Of a DNA stretch of 64,000 bases, positions 1 to 8,920 are shown one piece after another. The translations under genes and the position numbers were made by a program. Below the pieces are notes generated by a model. That model ran no database searches and was not told the origin of the DNA. It saw only the letters and a list, made by a program, of their open reading frames with translations. Every line of letters begins with the position of its first letter. The stretch's first letter is position 1. The stretch is from the NCBI RefSeq assembly GCF_014193655.1, contig NZ_JACHZQ010000004.1, positions 62,001 to 126,000 of the forward strand, written 5' to 3'. This DNA comes from Rhizobium sp. BK313 (GTDB taxonomy: Bacteria > Pseudomonadota > Alphaproteobacteria > Rhizobiales > Rhizobiaceae).

Positions 1-422
1 AGGGTGGCAACGACGTCGGCGATGGTCAGATCCTTGCCATTGTGGAACTTGACGCCCTTGCGGATTTTGAAGGTCCAGGTGGCGGCATCCTTCGACGGTT
101 CCCAGGATTCGGCGAGCGCCGGCACGGCAGCGCCGGTCAGCGGATCGGATTCAACCAGCATGTCACCCCAGCAGCGGCCGACGCAGAACATGAATTGCGA
201 CAGGAACTTCGCCGGGTCCTTGGAATCGGTGGCGGCACCGCCTTCGAGGCCAAGCTTCAGATGGCCGCCACGCTTTGGTTCGGCTGCCATTGCGCTTTCG
301 GTGAAAAGCTGGTCGGCAAGTGCCAATGTCATGCCAGCCGCCATGGCTCGCCCCATGAATTCGCGGCGGCTCAGTCCGCCTGAGGTCACACGGCTTGCCA
401 GATGTTTCGTGTAGTCTTTCAT
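1..422 (-). CDS. ABC transporter substrate-binding protein, family 5 (3' end outside window)
   Basis: Periplasmic binding protein of the peptide/opine/nickel family (SBP_bac_5); only the first 140 codons lie in the window. The N-terminus carries a twin-arginine type signal (SRREFMG near residue 20, followed by an Ala-rich stretch ending AMA). The mature part starts with the family's usual opening (KRGGHLKLGLEGG) and has the DPLTGAAVPALAESWE and ATWTFKIRKGVKFHNG segments typical of this fold. The ATG at 420-422 follows a purine-rich site (AAGGAACAGGGG). It is the last visible gene of the carnitine operon, 127 bases after caiD, so it probably captures carnitine, gamma-butyrobetaine or a related trimethylammonium compound. 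That substrate is inferred from context only. The binding fold also serves dipeptides. Confidence 0.85.
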   Translation of the reverse strand, partial: MKDYTKHLASRVTSGGLSRREFMGRAMAAGMTLALADQLFTESAMAAEPKRGGHLKLGLEGGAATDSKDPAKFLSQFMFCVGRCWGDMLVESDPLTGAAVPALAESWEPSKDAATWTFKIRKGVKFHNGKDLTIADVVAT

Positions 423-549
423 TCCCCTGTTCCTTCTTCCTCATGTGTTGATAGAACTCTCGGGCAAGGCTTCGGATGCGGTTTCCTCTCCGCCGGAAGC
501 TTGATTGCCCGCGATCATGCGGGAAAATGATGCGGTTGCCGCCGCCTCC

Positions 550-1332
550 TCACTTTCCTTTCCAGATTGGGGTTCGCTTCTCTGCGAATGCCCTTGCGCC
601 TTCCAACTGATCCTCGCTCGAATAGAGGGCATCGACGTTCGCAAACTGCCGTTTGGTGATCTTGTTCATGGCAGTCTGAAACGTCGTTCCCTCCGCTTCG
701 CGGACAATTTCCTTGATGGCCGCGTAGACGAGCGGCGGACCGCTTTCGAGAAGCCGGCCGAGTTCCCATGCCCGATCCATCAACCTGTCTGCGGCGACGA
801 TCTCGTTGACGAAGCCCCAGCGATGGGCCTCGGCGACATCAAGCCAGCGGCCGGTCAGCAGCATGTCCATTGCGATATGATAGGGGATGCGCTTCGGCAA
901 TTTGATCGATGCGGCGTCCGCAACGGTTCCCGAGCGGATTTCCGGAAGGGCAAAGGTCGCGTGTTCTGCGGCGATGATCAGGTCGGCAGACAGGGCGATC
1001 TCCAGGCCGCCGCCGCAACAGATGCCGTTGACGGCGCAAATCACCGGTTTGTTGAGATCGCGAAGTTCCTGCAGGCCACCGAAACCGCCGACGCCATAGT
1101 CGCCGTCGACAGCGTCGCCGGCCGCCGCCGCCTTCAAATCCCAGCCGGCCGAAAAGAACTTCTCGCCGGCACCCGAAACGATCGCGACACGCAGGTCGGG
1201 ATCATCCCGGAAATCGCGGAAGATCAGGCCCATCTCGCGGCTTGTCGCAAGGTCGATGGCGTTCGCCTTCGGCCGGTCGATGATGACCTCCAAGATACCG
1301 CTGTCTCGCCGGGTGCGAATGGGGCTGTGCAA
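550..1332 (-). CDS. caiD: Carnitinyl-CoA dehydratase / crotonobetainyl-CoA hydratase (CaiD-like)
   Basis: Crotonase-superfamily protein of 260 residues, the length of E. coli CaiD. It shares long blocks with that enzyme: SILEI-like start, DRPKANAID, FRDDPxLRVAI, GAGEKFFSAGWDLKAA, and the end FAEKRxPxWKG. It should interconvert crotonobetainyl-CoA and L-carnitinyl-CoA. The oxyanion-hole segments (FFSAGWDLKA and CCGGGLEIALS) are intact. No ATG lies near the conserved start; I use a TTG at 1330-1332, preceded by AAGGAGG nine bases upstream. It lies 6 bases after the acyl-CoA synthetase stop, so the two are translated from one message. With the upstream synthetase and dehydrogenase it completes a route from gamma-butyrobetaine to carnitinyl-CoA. 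Function is a strong family call; the start codon is inferred. Confidence 0.88.
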   Translation of the reverse strand: MHSPIRTRRDSGILEVIIDRPKANAIDLATSREMGLIFRDFRDDPDLRVAIVSGAGEKFFSAGWDLKAAAAGDAVDGDYGVGGFGGLQELRDLNKPVICAVNGICCGGGLEIALSADLIIAAEHATFALPEIRSGTVADAASIKLPKRIPYHIAMDMLLTGRWLDVAEAHRWGFVNEIVAADRLMDRAWELGRLLESGPPLVYAAIKEIVREAEGTTFQTAMNKITKRQFANVDALYSSEDQLEGARAFAEKRTPIWKGK

Positions 1333-1338
1333 CTTCCA

Positions 1339-3396
1339 CTACCTCCTTCGCCGGATGAGGGCATCTGCGGCAACGACGCCACGATTTTCAGGCAGAACCA
1401 TCAATGGATTAATGTCTAGTTCCTCAAGCCGCGCGGCGTTTTTTACGACATATTCTGCCGCTGATACGACGGCGTCAGCAACGATACCGAGGTCGCTCTT
1501 GGCACCGCCGCGATAGCCTTCGATCAATTTTCTGACCTTCAACCGCGAAATAGCTTCCAGGACGTCTTCTTTTGTCACCGGAAGAGCTAAAATGATGGAG
1601 TCTTCAAGCAATTCCACCAGGATTCCACCCGCTCCGACCGTCAATGCCAATCCGAGGGCCGGATCGCGTACGGCGCCGACGATCAACTCCGCGATGGGGC
1701 GTTCGATCATGCGTTCGACCAAGTATCCGGAGGCGACAGAGGCCATCCGCTCTGCTGCGCTTCGTACTGCTTGCACATCCCACAGGTTGAGTGCGACGGC
1801 TCCCATCTCCGACTTGTGTTCGACGCCCAGCGCCTTCAAGGCGACGGGAAAGCCAAGGCGTTGAGCCTGGTCTGCAGCGTCGTTTGGATTGGATGCCGTT
1901 GCTCCCTGTGGAATGGTAAGGCCGGCGGCGGATAGTTCCGCCTTGGCCGCTGCCTCGCTCAAGGTTTCGATATCGCCTGCGGCGGAGGGAATGTCGAGCA
2001 GCGGCAGTGGCGGTCGTGCACGCCAGGCCGTACCGATCCGGCTTGCAACCTCCGCCGCGGCAATGGTTTCGCTGATGCCACAGAAGGGCGCAATGCCATC
2101 CCCGATCAGCTGCATGGCAATCGTCTCCGGCATGTTTTCCGGCAGGGTCGCCAGGATGCCCGCATGGGCGCCGGTTCGTTTTACCGCCGCTGCGACCGCG
2201 GCAATCGTCGTCATCCAGTCCGCACCATCGCAACGATCGTCTCGCGGGAAATCGAGAACGATCAGATTGAGCGCGTAGTCGCCCTCGAACATGGCGGCGA
2301 AAGCTTCCGTTTGGCGAGAAAGATCGCCCCAAACGAAAGTATGATAGTCAAGAGGATTGGAGAGCGCGACCATTTCGCCGAGGCTGCGCCGTAAGGCGGG
2401 CAGCTGCTCTGATTTCAGGGCGCGAAAATCCACGGCCCGGCCGGTCGCCGCATCGGCCAGCAGCGAGGCTTCGCCGCCCGAACAGCTCATTGAAGAGATC
2501 GCACTGCTTGCCAGTGGGCCGGTCACGTGCAGTAGTTTCAGCGTCTCGATCAGCTCCGGCAGCGTTGCGACGCGACCGATCCCGAGACGGGCGAGAACTG
2601 CATCGGCAACGGCGTCGCTGCCGGCAAGGGATGCCGTATGCGAGACAGCGGCGCGCTGCGCCTGTTCGGATTTGCCGACCTTCAAAGCGACGACGGGTTT
2701 GCGCAGCTCCCTCGCACGCATGGCAAGTTTCTGAAGTGTCTGGACATTGCCAAACCCTTCGATATGCAAGCCGATCGCCGTGACGCGAGGATCTTCGAGA
2801 ACCGCGAGGGCGAGGTCCGACAATCCCGTCTGCGCCTGGTTGCCTGCCGTCATCAGGTAGCTGATGGGCAGGCCGCGCTTTTGCATGGAGAGATTGATGG
2901 CGATGTTCGAGGACTGGGTGAGGATGGCGACACCACGTTCGACGCGCACCATTCCGTGCTGGTCAGGCCAGAGCAGAGCGCCATCCAGACCATTGATCAG
3001 GCCGTAGCAATTCGGCCCGACGATCGGCATGGGGCCTGCGGCCTCGACGAGCGACCGCTGCAGATCCTCTCCATCGGCCAGTTCGGCAACCGCTTCGCTG
3101 AAGCCAGAGGCGTAGCAGACGGCACCGCCGGCGCCTCTGTCTGAAAGCGCGCGCACGATATCGATGGTCAGCATCCGGTTGACGCCGACGAAGGCGGCAT
3201 CCGGTGCGGTGGGCAGTTCGCCCACCGATCGATAACATCGGCGCCCAAGCACCGCATCGAGCGTCGGATGAACCGGCCAGATCTCGCCTACAAAACCCAT
3301 GCGATCGCATTGCTCGATGACCCGGCGCGCCTCACGGCCGCCGAAGACGGCGATCGTTTGCGGTCTGATCAGGCGATCGAGCGGGCGTTGCGTCAT
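1339..3396 (-). CDS. Acyl-CoA synthetase, ADP-forming type (probable gamma-butyrobetaine/carnitine CoA ligase)
   Basis: Protein of 685 residues with the domain order of NDP-forming acyl-CoA synthetases: CoA-binding Rossmann domain (PQTIAVFGG near residue 11), succinyl-CoA-synthetase-like flavodoxin domains (VGPNCYGLING, ILTQSSNIAI, MSCSGGEASLLAD), then a C-terminal ATP-grasp domain (GFPVALKALG, VEHKSEMGAVALNL, LEELDINPLMV). These enzymes form a CoA thioester and ADP from acid, CoA and ATP. I start it at the ATG 3394-3396, five bases after the preceding stop, rather than at an upstream ATG inside the acyl-CoA dehydrogenase gene. Lying between an acyl-CoA dehydrogenase and caiD, it likely activates gamma-butyrobetaine or carnitine. 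It replaces the AMP-forming CaiC of enterobacteria. Substrate is inferred from the operon. Confidence 0.82.
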   Translation of the reverse strand: MTQRPLDRLIRPQTIAVFGGREARRVIEQCDRMGFVGEIWPVHPTLDAVLGRRCYRSVGELPTAPDAAFVGVNRMLTIDIVRALSDRGAGGAVCYASGFSEAVAELADGEDLQRSLVEAAGPMPIVGPNCYGLINGLDGALLWPDQHGMVRVERGVAILTQSSNIAINLSMQKRGLPISYLMTAGNQAQTGLSDLALAVLEDPRVTAIGLHIEGFGNVQTLQKLAMRARELRKPVVALKVGKSEQAQRAAVSHTASLAGSDAVADAVLARLGIGRVATLPELIETLKLLHVTGPLASSAISSMSCSGGEASLLADAATGRAVDFRALKSEQLPALRRSLGEMVALSNPLDYHTFVWGDLSRQTEAFAAMFEGDYALNLIVLDFPRDDRCDGADWMTTIAAVAAAVKRTGAHAGILATLPENMPETIAMQLIGDGIAPFCGISETIAAAEVASRIGTAWRARPPLPLLDIPSAAGDIETLSEAAAKAELSAAGLTIPQGATASNPNDAADQAQRLGFPVALKALGVEHKSEMGAVALNLWDVQAVRSAAERMASVASGYLVERMIERPIAELIVGAVRDPALGLALTVGAGGILVELLEDSIILALPVTKEDVLEAISRLKVRKLIEGYRGGAKSDLGIVADAVVSAAEYVVKNAARLEELDINPLMVLPENRGVVAADALIRRRR

Positions 3397-3400
3397 CCGG

Positions 3401-4561
3401 TCATGCTCCAAACGGCCGCAGCAGATCGCGGCTGATGATGTGCCGCTGGATTTCCGAGGTCCCATCCCAGATGCGCTCGACGCGGGCATCGCGCCAGAAA
3501 CGGGCCAGCGGTAGATCGTCCATCAATCCCATGCCGCCGAAGATCTGGATCGCCTCGTCGGTGACGCGAGCAAGCATTTCGGAGGCGTAGAGCTTGGCCG
3601 ATGCGATCTCGCGATTGGCGCTAAGGCCCGCGTCGAGCCGCCAGGCGGCAGACAGCGTCAAAAGGTCGGCGGCATCGATTTCCGTGATCATGTCGGCAAG
3701 CTTGAACGACACGCCCTGATTGGCGCCGATCGGCCGGCCGAACTGCTTGCGTTCGGCCGCATAGGGCAGCGCCATGTCGAAAACTCGGCGGGCCCGTCCG
3801 ACGCAGGTCGCGGCCACCGTCAAACGCGTACCATAAAGCCATTCATTGGCAATATCGAAGCCGCGATGCACCTCACCGAGCACCTGCGACTTGGGTAGGC
3901 GGCAGTCTGTGAAGCTGAGTATGACGTTGTGATAGCCGCGATGGGAGACCGATTCATAGCCCTTGAGGATCTCGAATCCCGGCGTGCCGCGATCGACCAG
4001 AAAAGCCGTGATTTTCTTCTTGGTGCCTTTCGGCGTTTCCTCCTCGCCGGTGGCGGCAAAGACGATGACGAAATCGGCGACATCGGCATGGGAGATGAAA
4101 TGCTTGGTGCCGTTGAGAATGAAATCGCCGCCATCCTGCCGTGCTGCGCATTTCATGCCGCGCATGTCGGAGCCGGCATCGGGTTCGGTAATGGCAAGCG
4201 CGTCAATCTTCTCGCCGCGTACCGCAGGCAGGAGATATCGTTCGCGCTGTTCGCCTTCGCAGGCCATCAGAATTCCCGAAGGGCGGCCGAAGAAGACGGT
4301 CAGCGCCATCGAGCCGCGGCCGAGTTCACGCTCGACGAGGGTGAAGGTCACATGATCGAGGCCGGCGCCGCCGATCTCCTCAGGGAAGTTACAGGCGTAG
4401 AAGCCGAGATCGATGCATTTGTGGCGGATTTCCTGGGCAAGCTCCGGCGGCACGATGCCGGTGCGATCGACCTCGCTCTCATGCGGATAGATCTCGGTCT
4501 CGACGAATTCGCGGACCGTCTTGACGATCATCTCCTGTTCTTCGCCGAGCCCGAAATTCAT
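3401..4561 (-). CDS. Acyl-CoA dehydrogenase (CaiA-like; probable gamma-butyrobetainyl-CoA dehydrogenase)
   Basis: FAD-dependent acyl-CoA dehydrogenase of 386 residues, the normal length of the family. Signatures are ALAITEPDAGSD (FAD/substrate loop), FILNGTKHFISHADVADF, ERKQFGRPIGANQGVSFKLADM, and the C-terminal QIFGGMGLMDDLPLARFWRDAR and IWDGTSEIQRHIISRDLL. Its position between the carnitine dehydrogenase fusion (12 bases upstream) and the CoA ligase (4 bases downstream) suggests it oxidises gamma-butyrobetainyl-CoA to crotonobetainyl-CoA. That is the physiological reverse of the E. coli CaiA reaction, and is an inference. An electron-transfer flavoprotein would be needed and is not encoded in this window. 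Confidence 0.85.
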   Translation of the reverse strand: MNFGLGEEQEMIVKTVREFVETEIYPHESEVDRTGIVPPELAQEIRHKCIDLGFYACNFPEEIGGAGLDHVTFTLVERELGRGSMALTVFFGRPSGILMACEGEQRERYLLPAVRGEKIDALAITEPDAGSDMRGMKCAARQDGGDFILNGTKHFISHADVADFVIVFAATGEEETPKGTKKKITAFLVDRGTPGFEILKGYESVSHRGYHNVILSFTDCRLPKSQVLGEVHRGFDIANEWLYGTRLTVAATCVGRARRVFDMALPYAAERKQFGRPIGANQGVSFKLADMITEIDAADLLTLSAAWRLDAGLSANREIASAKLYASEMLARVTDEAIQIFGGMGLMDDLPLARFWRDARVERIWDGTSEIQRHIISRDLLRPFGA

Positions 4562-4573
4562 GACCGCTTCCTC

Positions 4574-6064
4574 CTAGCGTTTTTGTCCGACATGACGCCC
4601 GACGCCATCCGGCATCGGCAGTTTTGCATGAGCCTCGGCAATTGGCCTTATTTTGCTCAACACCTCCTCCAGTGCGGACGCGGCTTTTCCGGCCTTGGCA
4701 TCGACGTGCAGCAGCATGTGCTCGGCGGTGGCGATCGCGTCGCCCGTTGCGGTGTCGTAGATCGTGTGGAACACATGCAGCCGCTTCTCGTCGGCCGACA
4801 GAAGCTGGCAGGTCGAATGGATTGCCTGACCAAGCTTGGCTTCGCCGAGATGGCGAATATGCGTCTCGACGGTGTAATAGCTGTGTCCGCGCTCCACATA
4901 GGCGAAGTCGACGCCGATCAGGCGTAGCAGCGCATCCGAAGTATCGCCGAACACCTGCAGATAACGATGTTCGGTCATGTGGCCGTTATAGTCCACCCAT
5001 GCCGGGCTGACTTTGGTTTCGATAAGCCGCAGCGGATGTGCGACATCCGCCAGCTTCTTTTCGCCGCCAGCGGACGCCCAAAGGTCCTGCTCGAATTCCT
5101 TAAGCAGCTTGCCGGCACCCCAGCCCTTGCCGCCATGGCTACCCTTCAGCGTCTGCAGGATGCCGACGAGATTTTCGTCGCGAATGCGCTCCAGTTCGCG
5201 GATCGACAATCCATCGGCCTGCTCGTCCGACTGCTGGCCGATCTTTTCGACAAGCGCGTCGTCGAGATCGACGACATCCATCAGCTTCGTCCAGTTCCAT
5301 TGCAGGGCCGGGCCGAATTGCGCGAGGAAATGCCGCATGCCAGCTTCGCCGCCGGCAATGCGGTAGGTCTGGAAGAGACCCATCTGCGCCCAGCGCAGAC
5401 CGAAGGAATAGCGAATGACGTCGTCCAGCGTCTCGACGGTGCAGATGTCGTCCTTGATCAGCCAGAGCGCCTCGCGCCACAGGGCTTCCAGCAGGCGGTC
5501 ACCGACGAAAGCCTCGATCTCCTTGGCGATATGCACACCCTTCATGCCGATCGGCGGCAATCGTTCCATGGCGGCCGCGATCGTCGCCTTGGAGGTCTTT
5601 TCGCCGCCGACAATTTCGACGAGCGGCAGCAGATAGACAGGGTTATAGGGATGGGCGACGAAGAGGCGTTCCGGATAGCGCATGTCGCGCTGCAGATCGG
5701 TCGGCAACAGGCCGGAGGTCGAGGAGCCGATCAGCCCGTCGGGCCTTGCCGCCGCATCGATCTCGGTCAGCACCTTGCGCTTGAGATCGAGCCGCTCGGG
5801 AACACTCTCCTGGATCCAGTCGGCATTGGCGACGGCCTGCTGCAGCGTCTCGCGGAAGGTGAGCTTGCCGCGTGGCGGAAGCGGTGCGCCGGTCAGCATC
5901 ACGTAGGCCTTTTCGGCGTTATCAAGCACTTCGCCGACGATGCGGATCGCTTCGGGATGCGGGTCGAAGACATCGACGTCGATGCCTGCCAGCAGAAAGC
6001 GGGCGATCCATCCGCCGCCAATGACGCCGCCGCCGATGCAGGCTGCCTTGTTGATCCTGGTCAT
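4574..6064 (-). CDS. lcdH: L-carnitine 3-dehydrogenase fused to betainyl-CoA thioesterase
   Basis: Two-domain protein of 496 residues. Residues 1-320 are an NAD-dependent 3-hydroxyacyl-CoA-dehydrogenase-like enzyme with the dinucleotide fold near the N-terminus (GGGVIGGGWIARFLLAG) and the family segments SSTSGLLPTDLQ and HPYNPVYLLPLVE. This domain oxidises L-carnitine to 3-dehydrocarnitine. From about residue 345 a hot-dog-fold thioesterase follows (WVDYNGHMTEHRYLQVF, then YYTVETHIRHLGEAKLGQ), which should hydrolyse betainyl-CoA to glycine betaine. Pseudomonads encode these as separate proteins (CdhA and CdhB); rhizobia often carry the fusion. It lies 7 bases after the BKACE lyase that supplies betainyl-CoA, so successive steps are neighbours. 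Confident on both domains. Confidence 0.92.
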   Translation of the reverse strand: MTRINKAACIGGGVIGGGWIARFLLAGIDVDVFDPHPEAIRIVGEVLDNAEKAYVMLTGAPLPPRGKLTFRETLQQAVANADWIQESVPERLDLKRKVLTEIDAAARPDGLIGSSTSGLLPTDLQRDMRYPERLFVAHPYNPVYLLPLVEIVGGEKTSKATIAAAMERLPPIGMKGVHIAKEIEAFVGDRLLEALWREALWLIKDDICTVETLDDVIRYSFGLRWAQMGLFQTYRIAGGEAGMRHFLAQFGPALQWNWTKLMDVVDLDDALVEKIGQQSDEQADGLSIRELERIRDENLVGILQTLKGSHGGKGWGAGKLLKEFEQDLWASAGGEKKLADVAHPLRLIETKVSPAWVDYNGHMTEHRYLQVFGDTSDALLRLIGVDFAYVERGHSYYTVETHIRHLGEAKLGQAIHSTCQLLSADEKRLHVFHTIYDTATGDAIATAEHMLLHVDAKAGKAASALEEVLSKIRPIAEAHAKLPMPDGVGRHVGQKR

Positions 6065-6071
6065 CGAGTCC

Positions 6072-6974
6072 TCAGCGCTTCGTCAGTTTCAGTTTCTTGC
6101 GGACGTCATCGGGGCCGATGATGCGCGCGCCCATGCCCTCGACAACTTGCACCGCCTTTTCGACGAGCTGTGCGTTGGTCGCGAGCATGCCCTTTCCGGC
6201 ATAGAGATTGTCTTCGAGCCCGACGCGGACATTGCCGCCGGCAAGGATGGCTGCCGCCGGATAGGCGAGGGCGTTGCGGCCGATGGAAAAGGCCGAGAAG
6301 GTCCAGCTCTTGGGAACGTTGTTGACCATCGCCATGAAGGTGTTGAGGTCATCGGGCGCCCCCCAGGGGATGCCCATGCAGAGCTGGATGAGGATGGGGT
6401 CCTCAATCAGACCCTCCTCGGCAAGCTGTTTGGCAAACCAGAGATGACCGGTATCGAAGGCTTCGATTTCGGGGCGAACGCCGAGGTCCGTCATCTTCTT
6501 CGCCATCGCCCGCAGCATGGAGGGCGTGTTGGTCATGACGTAGTCACCAAGACTGAAGTTCATCGTGCCGCAATCGAGCGTGCAGATTTCCGGCAGGCAT
6601 TCGGCGACATGGCTGACGCGCTCCGTGGCACCGGCCATGTCGGTACCCCTGACGTTCAGAGGCAGGGGGCTTTCGACATCACCGAAGATCAGGTCGCCGC
6701 CCATCCCGGCGGTCAGATTGAGCACCACATCGACATCTGCAGAGCGGATGCGGTTCGTCACTTCCTTGTAGAGATCGTTGCGGCGGCTGGCAGCACCGGT
6801 CTCGGGATCGCGGACATGGCAATGGACGACGGCGGCACCGGCCTTTGCGGCATCGATCGCGGAATCGGCGATCTGCTTGGGGGTGATCGGAACATGGCTG
6901 GATTTCGAAACCGTGTCGCCGGCACCGGTGACGGCACAGGTGATGAAAACATCGCGGTTCATCGCAAGAGGCAT
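6072..6974 (-). CDS. cdhC: 3-dehydrocarnitine cleavage enzyme (BKACE family)
   Basis: Beta-keto acid cleavage enzyme of 300 residues. The zinc-site motif HCHVRDPETG is near residue 50 and the family segments LNLTAGMGGD, LDCGTMNFS, EIEAFDTGHLW and VRVGLEDNLYAGKG follow. In carnitine operons this family condenses 3-dehydrocarnitine with acetyl-CoA, giving betainyl-CoA plus acetoacetate. I chose the ATG at 6972-6974, which follows GAGGGAG at a normal distance, over a GTG/TTG-type start further upstream. It is the first gene of the minus-strand carnitine operon, divergent from the GlxA-like regulator 97 bases away. The control region for the operon must lie in that gap. Confidence 0.9.
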   Translation of the reverse strand: MPLAMNRDVFITCAVTGAGDTVSKSSHVPITPKQIADSAIDAAKAGAAVVHCHVRDPETGAASRRNDLYKEVTNRIRSADVDVVLNLTAGMGGDLIFGDVESPLPLNVRGTDMAGATERVSHVAECLPEICTLDCGTMNFSLGDYVMTNTPSMLRAMAKKMTDLGVRPEIEAFDTGHLWFAKQLAEEGLIEDPILIQLCMGIPWGAPDDLNTFMAMVNNVPKSWTFSAFSIGRNALAYPAAAILAGGNVRVGLEDNLYAGKGMLATNAQLVEKAVQVVEGMGARIIGPDDVRKKLKLTKR

Positions 6975-7071
6975 TTTGTTCTCCCTCGTATTGAGGGCAT
7001 TACGAGGCATAAGGCGTCTTCATGCTTTGCAATTTTGGAGGTAAACGATACATTATCGGAAATATCAAAGG

Positions 7072-8070
7072 ATGCCCGTGTTCACTTCAACCAATACGTC
7101 GCTCGACATCGATCTGCTTGTGCTGCCGGAAACGAACCTAATCCTGATCGCTTCGGTGATCGAGCCCTTGCGCGGTGCCAATCGCATTTCCGGAGCCGAG
7201 ATCTATCGATGGCGCTTGTTTACACCGGATGGTTCGCCCGTCGAAACGACGAGCCATATTCCGGTTCCCGCTTCCGGCGGCTTCAGGCCGACAAGCGACA
7301 CAACTCCGCTGTTCGTGCTCGCGAGTTACAATTGGCGGCGCAACGCGACGCAAGCGCTGAAGATGCAGTTGTCGCAGACTGCGCGCTATCGCTCGATGAT
7401 GGCCGGCATCGAATCCGGCAGTTGGTTGCTTGCGGAAGCAAGCCTTCTCGACAATGTGTCGGCGGCGGTCCATTGGGAAGATTTCGAGGATTTCGCGCTG
7501 GCCTATCCGCAGGTGCGAGCCGTCAAGGACCGTTTCGTCATCGACGGCAAGCGCATCACCACAGCAGGCTCGCTGCCGACCGTCGACCTGATGCTGGAGA
7601 TCATCCGGCGCCGGCAGGGCTATTCGCTGGCGCTCGAAGTCAGCCGCCTTTTCATCTACGAGCCGGCAGCCGTTTACGGCGCGGTCGAGCTTTCGCCATC
7701 GACTGCCGGCTTGCGCATGCGCGACCCGCGCGTCGCACAGGCTGTGAAGCTTATGGAGGAGAATATCGAGCAACCGCTGGTCCTGACGCGTCTGGCGCGT
7801 CGGATCGGCATCAGCGCTCGCCATCTCCAGGCCCTCTTTCAGGAAAGCATCGGCGCCCCCCCGCACGTGCATTATCTCGCTCTTCGGCTCAACGCCGCGC
7901 GACGCAAGGTGATCGAGACGAAGGCTTCGTTTGCGGAGATTGCGGCGGCGACCGGCTTCAACTCGGCTTCGGCCTTTTCCCGCAGCTATCGGGCCAGCTT
8001 TTCTGAAAGTCCTTCCGGCACACGGCGGCGCTTGCGTGGGCGCTCTACGGCTGCAGCAGAGCCGACATAG
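7072..8070 (+). CDS. GlxA-type AraC-family regulator (CdhR-like carnitine activator)
   Basis: Protein of 332 residues: a DJ-1/PfpI-like N-terminal domain (DIDLLVLPETNLILIASV, MMAGIESGSWLLAEA, VIDGKRITTAGSLPTVDLM) followed from about residue 220 by an AraC DNA-binding domain with two helix-turn-helices (LVLTRLARRIGISARHLQ and SFAEIAAATGFNSASAFSR). This is the architecture of CdhR, GbdR and ArgR-like activators that sense quaternary ammonium compounds or amino acids. It is divergent from the carnitine operon, which it most likely activates; the ligand is inferred from that position. The ATG at 7072 has a short AAAGG just upstream. Its 3' end overlaps the convergent LysR gene by 26 bases. Confidence 0.87.
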   Translation: MPVFTSTNTSLDIDLLVLPETNLILIASVIEPLRGANRISGAEIYRWRLFTPDGSPVETTSHIPVPASGGFRPTSDTTPLFVLASYNWRRNATQALKMQLSQTARYRSMMAGIESGSWLLAEASLLDNVSAAVHWEDFEDFALAYPQVRAVKDRFVIDGKRITTAGSLPTVDLMLEIIRRRQGYSLALEVSRLFIYEPAAVYGAVELSPSTAGLRMRDPRVAQAVKLMEENIEQPLVLTRLARRIGISARHLQALFQESIGAPPHVHYLALRLNAARRKVIETKASFAEIAAATGFNSASAFSRSYRASFSESPSGTRRRLRGRSTAAAEPT

Positions 8071-8920
8071 GCTGGAAGGCTTCACGCACCATTTCCGCAA
8101 GCTCCTGGATCGCCTCGCTGGAATGATAGGGATTGCGGCGAAGCACGACGCGAGAGGAATCGACCGGCGGAAAGCCATCGTCGCTCGTCAGCTCCCGGCA
8201 GCCGTGCGGAATGTTGCTCCGGGATAGCGTCGTGACGGCGAGGCCGGCGGAGACGGCGTTTTTCAGGCCGGAACTGGTGTCGGCGACGAAGGCGACGCGA
8301 TAGGGCCGCGCCTGCTGCTCCAGCGAACGCAGGGCAAAGTCGCGCGCCCAGGTGGAGTTCCGGTATGTCGCAATAGGCAGTGGGGTCGCATCATGCAGGC
8401 GGTGCACCAGCGATGTCACCCAGACCGTCGGATCGATGCAGAGCACCTCTCCCGTGTTCTGATTGCTCCAGTCGAAGACGACGGCAAGATCGAGCTCGTC
8501 CTTCTCCAAGGCGGCAAGATTTCGCGCCGTGTAGTCACAGGAAACCGTCACTTCGACGGCAGGGTGCCGGACGGCGAAGGCGGCAAGCGCCGCCGGCAAG
8601 ACGGTCTGACTGTATTCTTCCGGAATTCCGATCCGGACAGGTCCATTGAGCGGCTTGGTGCGGATCGTGGCGGCTGCCTCGTTCAACAGGTCGACGATCC
8701 GCCGTGCATAGGGAAGCAACTGATTTCCCGATCGGGTCAGTACCACCCCGCGCGCGCTTCTTTCGAACAGCGCCTCACCGACAATTTCCTCGAGGCGTTT
8801 GATCTGGGCGCTGACGGCCGATTGCGTGCGGCCTATGCGTTGCGCGGCAACGGAAAAATTCGACGTCTCGGTAATGACGAGAAACGTCCGGAGCAAATCG
8901 CTTTCGATGGGTTCGCGCAT
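8045..8920 (-). CDS. LysR-family transcriptional regulator
   Basis: LysR-type regulator of 291 residues. The N-terminal winged helix-turn-helix is clear (LRTFLVITETSNFSVAAQRI, TQSAVSAQIKRLEE, LFERSARGVVLTRSG), followed by the effector-binding domain (RIGIPEEYSQTVLPAAL, ELDLAVVFDW, GLAVTTLSRS). I start at the ATG 8918-8920, where family alignments normally begin; no strong ribosome-binding site is visible. The gene ends tail-to-tail with the GlxA-like gene, sharing 26 bases. It is divergent from the EamA permease at 9032, so that permease and perhaps the demethylase after it are plausible targets. The inducer is unknown. Confidence 0.88.
   Translation of the reverse strand: MREPIESDLLRTFLVITETSNFSVAAQRIGRTQSAVSAQIKRLEEIVGEALFERSARGVVLTRSGNQLLPYARRIVDLLNEAAATIRTKPLNGPVRIGIPEEYSQTVLPAALAAFAVRHPAVEVTVSCDYTARNLAALEKDELDLAVVFDWSNQNTGEVLCIDPTVWVTSLVHRLHDATPLPIATYRNSTWARDFALRSLEQQARPYRVAFVADTSSGLKNAVSAGLAVTTLSRSNIPHGCRELTSDDGFPPVDSSRVVLRRNPYHSSEAIQELAEMVREAFQPMSALLQP

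Noticed and set aside
505..1419. Long plus-strand open frames opposite caiD and other GC-rich genes (also 5940-8006, 16943-18031, 51531-52586, 52601-54346)
   Set aside because: They lie antisense to clear enzyme or transporter genes, and their products are Arg-, Gly- and Asp-rich with no family match; typical shadows of GC-rich coding DNA.
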